NCBI GenBank assembly: GCA_029243165.1
Contig: JAQWSN010000012.1
Coordinates: 1 to 64,000 of the forward strand
Reading direction: 5' to 3'
DNA: 64,000 bases
From: Flavobacteriaceae bacterium
Lineage (GTDB): Bacteria > Bacteroidota > Bacteroidia > Flavobacteriales > Flavobacteriaceae
Part shown: positions 36,287 through 43,486 of the stretch, one piece after another
Layout of the letters: each line of letters starts with the position of its first letter
How positions within the stretch are numbered: position 1 is the first letter of the stretch
Made by a program: the position numbers and the translations under genes
The notes under the pieces: model-generated
The model's input: only the letters and a program-made list of their open reading frames with translations
What the model was told of the DNA's origin: nothing
Database searches by the model: none

Positions 36287-36478
36287 ATGGCTACTTACGA
36301 ATGTGCATCTTGTGGTATGGCGGTTAATGCAAGCTGTGCAACATGTGACCAACCCCTTGAAAACGATCATTTATCTCTTGATGACGGAAGTGAAGTTCAA
36401 ATTTCAATTTGCAGAAGTTGTGAGGGAAAGATCAAATCTCCCCAATGTTGTGGGGAAGACATGAGTTGTGCTCTTTAG
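36287..36478 (+). CDS. 63-residue cysteine-rich zinc-ribbon-like protein
   Basis: There is no signal peptide. Cysteines form three CxxC pairs (6/9, 17/20, 42/45), then CC (54, 55) and Cys61, an arrangement fit for one or two zinc ribbons or an iron-sulfur site. The function is unknown. It starts 27 bp after the small membrane protein gene and 17 bp before another small gene, all on the plus strand, so a joint transcript is likely. Confidence 0.65.
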   Translation: MATYECASCGMAVNASCATCDQPLENDHLSLDDGSEVQISICRSCEGKIKSPQCCGEDMSCAL

Positions 36479-36495
36479 AACTGAATTGAACTGAA

Positions 36496-36630
36496 ATGAA
36501 TCTTTACAAATGGCATAAAGGAATTGCTGAAAATCTCGCGGATCGCATGGGCATTTATCCGATGCTTTGGATTGCTTTTATTAAAGGAGTTGTCCTAGCT
36601 GTTTTGGTCTATGAATTTTACCTTAATTGA
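36496..36630 (+). CDS. 44-residue single-pass membrane protein
   Basis: The ATG at 36496 opens 44 codons to TGA at 36628-36630. The product has a basic, amphipathic head (MNLYKWHKGIAENLADRMG) and one membrane helix (about residues 24-41, IAFIKGVVLAVLVYEFYL). An A-rich stretch precedes the start. Position 17 bp after the zinc-ribbon gene and a sensible hydrophobic profile support a real gene; the size makes this tentative. It ends three bases before the convergent SCP2 gene. Confidence 0.5.
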   Translation: MNLYKWHKGIAENLADRMGIYPMLWIAFIKGVVLAVLVYEFYLN

Positions 36631-36633
36631 GAT

Positions 36634-36930
36634 TTACCCCATCAAGGATTGAACTTTCATGGCCAGTCCCATATCGCCAGTAATTTTTATTTGTCCTCCC
36701 ATTACGGCCATCATAGGATTGATAGCACCGTCTCTGAGTTTTTCCAGAACTTCAGCTGTCAGACTGATCGTACAATCGGCTTCACCATTGGATGCGCTAA
36801 CTGTATTTGTATCTCCTGTACCGTCAATTAAAATACCATGACCGTCAACTTCAAACTTAATGGTACCCCCTATGGGTGCTGAATTTCCTGCTTTTTTTTC
36901 GAATTGAGAAATCATATGTTCTACACTCAT
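36634..36930 (-). CDS. SCP2 sterol-binding-domain protein
   Basis: 98 residues, cytoplasmic, a single SCP2 domain: IKFEVDGHGILIDG, CTISLTAEVLEKLRDGAINPMMAVMGGQIKITGDMGLAMKVQSLM. Such domains bind fatty acyl chains or acyl-CoA. It is transcribed away from the beta-oxidation genes and shares the palindromic operator region with them, which fits a role in acyl-CoA handling. Confidence 0.9.
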   Translation of the reverse strand: MSVEHMISQFEKKAGNSAPIGGTIKFEVDGHGILIDGTGDTNTVSASNGEADCTISLTAEVLEKLRDGAINPMMAVMGGQIKITGDMGLAMKVQSLMG

Positions 36931-36943
36931 GCTGTTTTTTTAT

Positions 36944-36993
36944 TAAAAGTAAAAAGAAAAAATGACACGGTGTCATTTTTTTAATTAAATTTA
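36944..36993. promoter_or_regulatory. divergent promoter pair for the SCP2 gene and the fad operon
   Basis: The plus strand has TAAATTTA at 36986-36993, 20 bp before the fadN ATG. The minus strand has TACTTTTA (plus-strand positions 36944-36951), 14 bp before the SCP2 ATG. Both match the Bacteroidota -7 consensus TAnnTTTG with one mismatch. The palindrome lies between them. Confidence 0.5.
36957..36981. promoter_or_regulatory. 25-bp perfect palindrome, likely operator of the TetR regulator
   Basis: Two 12-base arms (36957-36968 and 36970-36981) around a central G are exact reverse complements; the core is TGACAC-G-GTGTCA. The palindrome covers the expected -33 regions of both divergent promoters. 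TetR repressors bind such symmetrical sites, and a TetR gene ends the fad operon. Binding itself is inferred. Confidence 0.75.
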
Positions 36994-37012
36994 TTGAATC
37001 AAAATCCAAAGT

Positions 37013-39415
37013 ATGAATTATCGATTGAAAAAAGTAGCCGTTTTGGGATCTGGGGTAATGGGTTCTGGAATTGCTTGCCATTTGGCAAACGTAGGCATGG
37101 AGGTACTCATGTTAGATATCGTAACCCCCAAGCTTGAAGGAGACCAATCCAAAGATGAAATGCATCGCAACAAATTGGTAAACTCGGCTCTACAAAAAAC
37201 GATCAAATCCAAACCTGCGCCTTTGTACCACAAATCGTTTGCGTCGCGAATTCAAACCGGAAATTTTGAGGATGACTTTGAAAAAATTACAGAGGCCGAT
37301 TGGATCATCGAGGTTGTCGTTGAAAATTTAAACATAAAAAAACAGATTTTTGAAAAGGTGGATCAGTACCGAAAGTCGGGAAGTTTGGTCAGTTCAAATA
37401 CTTCAAGTATCCCCATTCAGTTATTAGCTGGGGGTCGCTCAGAAGATTTTAAAGCGTGTTTTTGTGGCACTCACTTTTTCAATCCAGCACGCTATTTAAG
37501 ATTGCTAGAAGTTATTCCCATAGCCGAAACTCAACCCCAAGTAATTGACTTCTTTATGGAGTTTGGCAAAGTAACTCTAGGAAAACAAACCGTTTTATGT
37601 AAAGACACACCCGCATTTATTGGAAACCGTATTGGAGTTATGTCAGGGTCTGAAATGACTTTATTGACAGAAAAATATCAATTCCGAATTGAAGAGGTAG
37701 ATGCCATGACAGGTTCACTGATAGGTCGTCCCAATACCGCCACCTTCCGATTACAAGATCTTGTAGGACTTGATACGGGAGATAATGTAAGTCGATTTGT
37801 AGCAGACAATGTGGAGCATGACGATTACATTGACAAGCTTAAAAAACGCCCCCAACCCAAGTTTATGAATTTCCTTTTGGAGAATAAATTTTTAGGAAAC
37901 AAAACAGCGAAAGGATTTTACGAAAAAACCAATCAAAAAGACGAAAAGGGGAAAACCATCATCAATGCACTCAATTTAAAAACGTTGACCTATGAACCGG
38001 CCATCCGTCCTAAAATGGAAGTGGTAAAAACAGCAAAAGGGATGGAGTTGATGAACAAAAGACTGCAATACCTTGTGGAAGGTGAGACGAAAGAGCAGCA
38101 GTTTTTCGCGGAGTATTTTGGACAATTATTTGGCTATTCAGCGGCTCGTGTTCCAGAAATTTCAGATCAATATTATCCAGTAGATGATGCTATGCGTACG
38201 GGTTATTTTTGGGATTACGGTCCTTTTGAATATTGGGATTTGATTGGCTTTGACTTAGGGATTCAATTGATTGAAAAGGTGGGGGCAGCGCTTCCCGATT
38301 GGATAGCTGAAATGAAATCAGCAGGAAATTTACAGTTTTACAAATTTGAAGCAGGACAAAAAAAATACTACAACATGGAATCCAAAAAATACGAGGCAGT
38401 ACCTGGAACGGAAGCCTTTATTTTATTGGATAGTTACCGATCTCAAACCCCTTTAGTTAAAAACAGTGAGGCGGTTGTTCATGACATTGGTGATGGAGTC
38501 CTCTGCTTGGAATTTACGGGCAAGAGTAATTCCATAGGTGAAGGAGTTGGGAAAGCCTTGCTGGAAGTGATTGAATTGGCAGAAGAAGGCGATTGGAAAG
38601 GCTTGGTGATTGGAAACAATGCAAAACAGTTTTCTGTAGGTGCCAACCTTATGAATATTGGAATGTTTGCCATGCAAAAACAGTTCGATGTTTTGGAGCG
38701 ATTTGTGGACGATTTTCAGCAGATCAATATGCGAATCCGAACCTCAAAAATACCGGTGGTGGTGGCAACGCAAGGGTATGTATTTGGTGGTGGTTGCGAA
38801 ATTGCCATGCATTGCGATGCTGGGATTTACGCCGCCGAATCCTACATTGGTTTGGTTGAGGTAGGAGTAGGACTTTTGCCTGGCGGAGGAGGAACCAAGG
38901 AGTTTGTATTGCGCGCCTCCGATGATTTCTTTGAGGGCGATGTACAATCTCCCACATTAATCAATTATTTCAAATCCATTGCCACGGCTGCGGTTTCGAC
39001 CTCGGCTTATGAAGCTTATGATTTAAATTATCTTAAAAAAGATAGAGACGAGGTCTGTGTCAATACTCCCATGAATATCGGTAGAGCAAAGGACAAAGTA
39101 CTTGAATTATCAAAAAATTACATCCCACCGTCCGTGAGAAAGGACATTCAAGTTTTGGGTAGGTCGGGAATGGGAATCCTGTATTCTGCCATCAACGAAT
39201 TTAGAATGGGAGAATACATGTCAGATTATGACGTAGAGATTGCACGAAAAATTGCGTATGTCATGTGTGGCGGTGATTTGACAGCACCCCAACAAGTAAG
39301 TGAGCAATATCTTTTAGAGATTGAAAGAGAAGGTTTTATGAGTCTTTTAGGAAACCAAAAAACCTTGGATCGGATCCAATATTTATTAATGAATAACAAA
39401 CCCTTAAGAAACTAA
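37013..39415 (+). CDS. fadN: 3-hydroxyacyl-CoA dehydrogenase / enoyl-CoA hydratase fusion (FadN type)
   Basis: 800 residues with the dehydrogenase first and the hydratase last, the FadN order, the reverse of FadB. The NAD-binding fold opens with VLGSGVMGSGIACHLANVG. FNPARYLRLLEVIP and IGNRIG mark the 3HCDH domain, whose C-terminal part follows to about 420. The crotonase fold (from about 500) shows the oxyanion-hole GYVFGGGCEIAMHCD and GLLPGGGGTKEF. It performs two middle steps of fatty-acid beta-oxidation. The thiolase gene follows after 3 bp. The promoter region holds the palindromic operator. Confidence 0.95.
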   Translation: MNYRLKKVAVLGSGVMGSGIACHLANVGMEVLMLDIVTPKLEGDQSKDEMHRNKLVNSALQKTIKSKPAPLYHKSFASRIQTGNFEDDFEKITEADWIIEVVVENLNIKKQIFEKVDQYRKSGSLVSSNTSSIPIQLLAGGRSEDFKACFCGTHFFNPARYLRLLEVIPIAETQPQVIDFFMEFGKVTLGKQTVLCKDTPAFIGNRIGVMSGSEMTLLTEKYQFRIEEVDAMTGSLIGRPNTATFRLQDLVGLDTGDNVSRFVADNVEHDDYIDKLKKRPQPKFMNFLLENKFLGNKTAKGFYEKTNQKDEKGKTIINALNLKTLTYEPAIRPKMEVVKTAKGMELMNKRLQYLVEGETKEQQFFAEYFGQLFGYSAARVPEISDQYYPVDDAMRTGYFWDYGPFEYWDLIGFDLGIQLIEKVGAALPDWIAEMKSAGNLQFYKFEAGQKKYYNMESKKYEAVPGTEAFILLDSYRSQTPLVKNSEAVVHDIGDGVLCLEFTGKSNSIGEGVGKALLEVIELAEEGDWKGLVIGNNAKQFSVGANLMNIGMFAMQKQFDVLERFVDDFQQINMRIRTSKIPVVVATQGYVFGGGCEIAMHCDAGIYAAESYIGLVEVGVGLLPGGGGTKEFVLRASDDFFEGDVQSPTLINYFKSIATAAVSTSAYEAYDLNYLKKDRDEVCVNTPMNIGRAKDKVLELSKNYIPPSVRKDIQVLGRSGMGILYSAINEFRMGEYMSDYDVEIARKIAYVMCGGDLTAPQQVSEQYLLEIEREGFMSLLGNQKTLDRIQYLLMNNKPLRN

Positions 39416-39418
39416 ATT

Positions 39419-40588
39419 ATGGAGGCATACATTGTTAAAGGCTATCGTTCTGCCATTGGAAAAGCTAAAAAAGGAGGGTTTAAGAATTATCGCTCTGACG
39501 ATTTAGCAGTTGATATCATCAAACATTTAATGACCACAGTTCCAGAAGTTGATCCCAAAACGGTGGATGACGTTATTGTAGGCTGTGCCAATCCGGAGGG
39601 AGAGCAAGGGCTACAGATCGGACGGTTGATTTCTGCCCGTGCCTTGGGGATAGAAGTTCCTGGGGTCACCATTAATCGTTATTGTGCTTCAGGTTTGGAA
39701 GCCATTGGTCAGGCAGTAGCGAAGATCAAAGCAGGATTTGGCGAGATTTACATTGCAGGAGGAATTGAAAGTATGAGCATGCTCCCGATGACAGGTTACA
39801 AACTTTCTCCTAGTTTCAAAGCCAACATGGAAAACATAAATTACCACCTAAGCATGGGGCATACTGCAGAAGCTGTTTCGGCCAAGTATGGAATCAGCCG
39901 AGAAGCAGCAGATCAATTTGCCTTTGATTCACATCGAAAAGCTGCAGCAGCTATTGATGCGGGTAAATTTGAGGATCAAATTGTTCCTGTCGAAGTAGAA
40001 GATGTATTTGTAAAAGACGGCAAGAAAATTACTTCAAGTCATGTGGTTGCCATGGATGAAGGAGTACGACGCGATACAACCCTAGAAGGTTTGGCAAAAC
40101 TAAGACCCGTTTTTAAAAAGGGAGGAGTTGTTACTGCTGGAAATGCTTCGCAAACTTCAGACGGAGTAGCTTTTACTTTGATTGTAAGTGAAAATGTGGT
40201 TAAGGCTTTAAATTTAGAGCCCATAGCGCGATTGGCAGCCTGTGCAGTAGGAGGGGTGGATCCTTTGTACATGGGAATAGGTCCTTGTGTAGCCATTCCA
40301 AAGGCCTTGAAACAAGCCGGACTTAAACTTTCTGAGATCGAGCAAACAGAACTCAACGAGGCTTTTGCTGCTCAGGCTCTAGCAGTAATTCAAGAAGCAG
40401 GACTAAATCCAGAAACCGTAAACGTAAACGGAGGGGCATTGGCATTAGGGCATCCGCTGGGCTGTACGGGAGCAAAACTAAGCATTCAACTCCTGGAGGA
40501 AATGAAATTGAGAAACCAACGTTACGGAATGGTCACTGCCTGTGTGGGAGGAGGTCAAGGAATTGCGGGAGTATTTGAGCGTCTGTGA
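39419..40588 (+). CDS. fadA: acetyl-CoA C-acyltransferase (3-ketoacyl-CoA thiolase)
   Basis: 389 residues, normal length. The nucleophilic Cys89 lies in NRYCASGLEAIGQ. NEAFAAQA, GGALALGHPLGCTGA (His345) and CVGGGQGIAG (Cys375) complete the active site. It releases acetyl-CoA in the last step of beta-oxidation. It follows fadN by 3 bp and is followed by the TetR gene, so one mRNA probably carries all three. Confidence 0.96.
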   Translation: MEAYIVKGYRSAIGKAKKGGFKNYRSDDLAVDIIKHLMTTVPEVDPKTVDDVIVGCANPEGEQGLQIGRLISARALGIEVPGVTINRYCASGLEAIGQAVAKIKAGFGEIYIAGGIESMSMLPMTGYKLSPSFKANMENINYHLSMGHTAEAVSAKYGISREAADQFAFDSHRKAAAAIDAGKFEDQIVPVEVEDVFVKDGKKITSSHVVAMDEGVRRDTTLEGLAKLRPVFKKGGVVTAGNASQTSDGVAFTLIVSENVVKALNLEPIARLAACAVGGVDPLYMGIGPCVAIPKALKQAGLKLSEIEQTELNEAFAAQALAVIQEAGLNPETVNVNGGALALGHPLGCTGAKLSIQLLEEMKLRNQRYGMVTACVGGGQGIAGVFERL

Positions 40589-40590
40589 AT

Positions 40591-41196
40591 ATGAAAGAAA
40601 CGGAATTAATTCTTGGTAAACGTGAAACCCAAAAAAAACAAATACGTGAACGGATTCTCGATGAAGCCCTAAACCTTTTTTCTGTAAGAGGGTTTGAAAA
40701 AACTACAGTGGCAGACATTGTAGAAAAATGCGATATTGCTCGTGGCACTTTTTACAATTACTTCCCCGATACTCAGACCCTTTTCGATGCCTTAATTGAC
40801 GAGCTCAACCAAAAGGTAAAAGTTGCCATTCAACACACCCGTAGAGAAAGTAAAACGGTTTACGACTACCTGTATGGAACTTTTAAAGGCTATTTTAACC
40901 TGATCAGTAGCCCTCAAATGATTCAATTCCATGTTTTAAATCAAGCTCATATTCGACAAAGTTCTTACCAAAGTGCAATTATTAAAACCATTGTCAAAAA
41001 CTTAAACCGAGATTTAAAGTCCGATTTGAAGGTCAAATCCTTTACCGAAAAATACGAGTTTCTACTACTCAGTTTTATGTTGGTCGGTGCCCCTCCAGAA
41101 TTATTTTTGGCTACCCATACTTCAGATATCAAACTCACCAGCGACCAACTGGCTACCTTTTTAGCAAAGCTTTTTCATAAGGTTTTGATGGAGTAA
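40591..41196 (+). CDS. TetR-family regulator, likely of fatty-acid degradation
   Basis: 201 residues from the ATG at 40591; a GTG two codons upstream overlaps the fadA stop. The N-terminal helix-turn-helix is clear: ILDEALNLFSVRGFEKTTVADIVEKCDIARGTFYNYF. The C-terminal ligand domain (about 60-200) has no identified ligand, although acyl-CoA would fit the operon. It probably binds the palindrome at 36957-36981 and so represses its own operon and the SCP2 gene. It converges on the small lipoprotein gene. Confidence 0.9.
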   Translation: MKETELILGKRETQKKQIRERILDEALNLFSVRGFEKTTVADIVEKCDIARGTFYNYFPDTQTLFDALIDELNQKVKVAIQHTRRESKTVYDYLYGTFKGYFNLISSPQMIQFHVLNQAHIRQSSYQSAIIKTIVKNLNRDLKSDLKVKSFTEKYEFLLLSFMLVGAPPELFLATHTSDIKLTSDQLATFLAKLFHKVLME

Positions 41197-41209
41197 TACT
41201 AGAACACTT

Positions 41210-41572
41210 TTAATTTTCCCTCACATCCTCCCAAATCAATTTTTCAAGGGTTCGTTCTAAAAAGAAATCAGTGCATTTACCGTCTCCTTGTCCTGTAATT
41301 CCTCCATCGGGTAAGCAAAGTAGTGCGCAGTTTTCATCATACAATTCGCTGGGAAGGTCACAGCAGTATTGTGGAAAAAAATAAACCGTTTGGTTTTTGT
41401 AGGTGTACTGATACAGTTTTGCGGGTGGATTTCTGACAGGTTCCTTTTTTAGCACGTCAATTTTTTGTTGAATGCAATCCGGTACTATTTGAATTTCTTC
41501 TTTTTTGCACTGAACCAGAAAGAGTAGAATAAAAAGGTTGAATGTAAGCGTTTTGAAGGGCAGGCGTTTCAT
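41210..41572 (-). CDS. DUF6970-like lipoprotein in the umu operon
   Basis: 120 residues with lipobox FLVQC (about Cys22). The mature part holds VYFFPQYCCDLPSELYDENC and CLPDGGITGQGDGKCTDFF, a pattern I associate with the DUF6970 group of Bacteroidota lipoproteins (moderate certainty). Five or more cysteines suggest disulfides. Its ATG overlaps the umuD stop by four bases (ATGA), so it is translated together with the SOS polymerase subunit, an odd partner for an exported lipoprotein. Confidence 0.7.
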   Translation of the reverse strand: MKRLPFKTLTFNLFILLFLVQCKKEEIQIVPDCIQQKIDVLKKEPVRNPPAKLYQYTYKNQTVYFFPQYCCDLPSELYDENCALLCLPDGGITGQGDGKCTDFFLERTLEKLIWEDVREN

Positions 41573-42000
41573 AATTTTTTGACCACATAGGTAACGATTC
41601 CCCAGATGATGAGTTCGTTGTCTTCGGTTATTTTTATGGGTTCGTAATTGGGGTTTTCAGGCATTAAAAAGACGCCTTTAGGAACTACTTTTAGGCGTTT
41701 TACGGTAAACTCTCCGTCGATGTAGCAAACGGCAATTTTGTCGTGTTGAGGTTCGATACTTCGGTCGATGACCAAAAGATCACCATCGTCCAGTCCAGCG
41801 CCTTGCATGGACTGTCCAGAGACCCGTGCATAAAAAGTAGCTTCTTCGTTGCGCACCACCTCCTGATCGATACTGATCCGCAATTCTTTAAAATCGTCTG
41901 CCGGAGAAGGAAATCCAGCAGAGATTCCCTCTTGTGCTAGGTGCAGTGACTTTTGCTGGTTTTGATCGGGATGAAAAAAGGTTATTTTTTTGGACTCCAT
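41569..42000 (-). CDS. umuD: UmuD-type autoproteolytic subunit of DNA polymerase V
   Basis: 143 residues, typical length. The LexA-fold peptidase region has the self-cleavage site Ala28-Gly29 (EGISAGFPSPADD), the catalytic Ser64 in SGQSMQGAG and Lys101 in FTVKRL. Cleavage after DNA damage would give the active UmuD' that pairs with UmuC. It starts four bases after umuC; the usual order in bacteria is umuD before umuC, so the order here is reversed. Confidence 0.93.
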   Translation of the reverse strand: MESKKITFFHPDQNQQKSLHLAQEGISAGFPSPADDFKELRISIDQEVVRNEEATFYARVSGQSMQGAGLDDGDLLVIDRSIEPQHDKIAVCYIDGEFTVKRLKVVPKGVFLMPENPNYEPIKITEDNELIIWGIVTYVVKKL

Positions 42001-42004
42001 AAGT

Positions 42005-43264
42005 TTATTTTACCGTAATGATTTCACTGATTTCAGTGGTAAAGCGTTGAGAGAGGTGTTCTTGTTTCATTTTCCAGGTGCGTTCTAGGTCTTGATTGCC
42101 CAGCTTCATTTGGTGTGGTCCAAAGCGTTTGTGAATACGATCCAAGGCTTGCATAACGGCTAGATGTTTGACTTCTTCCTTTTCAAATAAAGGGAGTTGT
42201 CGGTTTGCTGTAGGGATCAATCCCATGATCATGACTCCTGCTTTTTTGTAGTGTATTCCGTCTTTAAAAATTTTGCGCAAACCCAACACGGCGTATTTGC
42301 TCAGGGTAATACTGGAATTGGTTGCGTAGGGTAGGGTGAGTACGCAGCTATTTCGGTAGGGAAGGGTTCCTTTTTTATGAGGATCACTGCGCAAAAAGAC
42401 AAGTAAAGCGGTACAACTGCTGCCTTGTTTCCGCATTTTTTCTGCACAGCTGTTGGCAAAAGTAGAGATGCGTTCTTCTAGGTCACTAAAGGCGGTCAGT
42501 GTTCCTTCAAAACTGCGGGTGGTTGCAATTCCCTTTTTAGGCGGTTGAATTTCTTCCAATTGAATGGAAGGCAGTCCTTGTAAATCTTTTTTTAGGCGAA
42601 GTCCTAATATGCTCATGTGCTTCCGAACCCAATCGTCAGGAAGTAGGCTAAACTGCCAAGCATTTGTGATTCCCATGGCTTCGAGACGTTTGCGGTGCTG
42701 CCTGCCAATACCCCAAACGTCTCCAATAGAAGTCCATTTTAAAGCTTTGATTCTTTTATCTTCGGTATCAATGCAATAAACACCGCCTGTTTTTACTTCG
42801 TACTTTTTGGCAATTTTATTAGCGATTTTAGCCAATGCTTTGCTGGGTGCCATTCCTACAGAAACGGGAATGCCCGTCCACCGACGAACTTGTTTTCGCA
42901 TTCGGTGACCTTCGGTTTGCAGGTCGAAGAAATCAAAGCCCTTGAATTGTAAAAAGGCTTCGTCGATACTGTAAATTTCTAGATTGGGAGTGTATTGTTC
43001 TAAGATGGACATGACCCTACTGCTCATATCGCCGTAGAGGGGGTAGTTAGAGGAGAAAACCTGAACTCCTTTTTGCTTAAAAAAGGAGCGGTATTGAAAG
43101 GCAGGGGCACCCATAGGAATTCCTAGTGCTTTGGCTTCGTTACTCCGAGCAATGACACAACCGTCGTTATTGGAGAGGATAACGATGGGCTTCGCTTCCC
43201 ATTGCGGTTGAAAAACCCGCTCACAAGAGGCGTAAAAGTTATTACAATCAACGAGTGCAAACAT
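42005..43264 (-). CDS. umuC: UmuC-type Y-family DNA polymerase (Pol V catalytic subunit)
   Basis: 419 residues from the ATG at 43264, where the polymerase domain itself begins (MFALVDCNNFYASCERVFQP, metal ligand Asp6); the frame extends 20 codons upstream without conserved features. YSIDEAFLQF gives further metal ligands, followed by helix-hairpin-helix (GIGRQHRKRLEAMGI) and little-finger regions. A QLPLF motif near residue 360 is the classical beta-clamp binding peptide. It performs error-prone bypass of lesions. It is the first gene of the three-gene minus-strand operon. Confidence 0.94.
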   Translation of the reverse strand: MFALVDCNNFYASCERVFQPQWEAKPIVILSNNDGCVIARSNEAKALGIPMGAPAFQYRSFFKQKGVQVFSSNYPLYGDMSSRVMSILEQYTPNLEIYSIDEAFLQFKGFDFFDLQTEGHRMRKQVRRWTGIPVSVGMAPSKALAKIANKIAKKYEVKTGGVYCIDTEDKRIKALKWTSIGDVWGIGRQHRKRLEAMGITNAWQFSLLPDDWVRKHMSILGLRLKKDLQGLPSIQLEEIQPPKKGIATTRSFEGTLTAFSDLEERISTFANSCAEKMRKQGSSCTALLVFLRSDPHKKGTLPYRNSCVLTLPYATNSSITLSKYAVLGLRKIFKDGIHYKKAGVMIMGLIPTANRQLPLFEKEEVKHLAVMQALDRIHKRFGPHQMKLGNQDLERTWKMKQEHLSQRFTTEISEIITVK

Positions 43265-43450
43265 GGGTAAAAGGTATAAAATGTTAGGTGTCTTGGAAAG
43301 GAGATAGGGAAAATTTTTACACAAAAAATTCTAGGCAATTCAGTTCCTTTTTTGAGAGCTAAAGAAGGGCAATTCTTTTTTAAAAAAAGAGATTCCTAAT
43401 GTGAATTCTGTATTTTTAGAAAAATAGAGAAACACTTCCCCCAAAAGTTG

Positions 43451-43458
43451 TAATTTTG
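43451..43458 (+). promoter_or_regulatory. candidate -7 element of the sucAB promoter
   Basis: TAATTTTG matches the Bacteroidota -7 consensus TAnnTTTG exactly and lies 28 bp before the sucA ATG. No good -33 TTTG is seen. The rest of the 222-bp gap between umuC and sucA holds only AT-rich sequence. Confidence 0.4.
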
Positions 43459-43486
43459 TTTTAGGATTTTAGTAGCGCTTTTTTGC

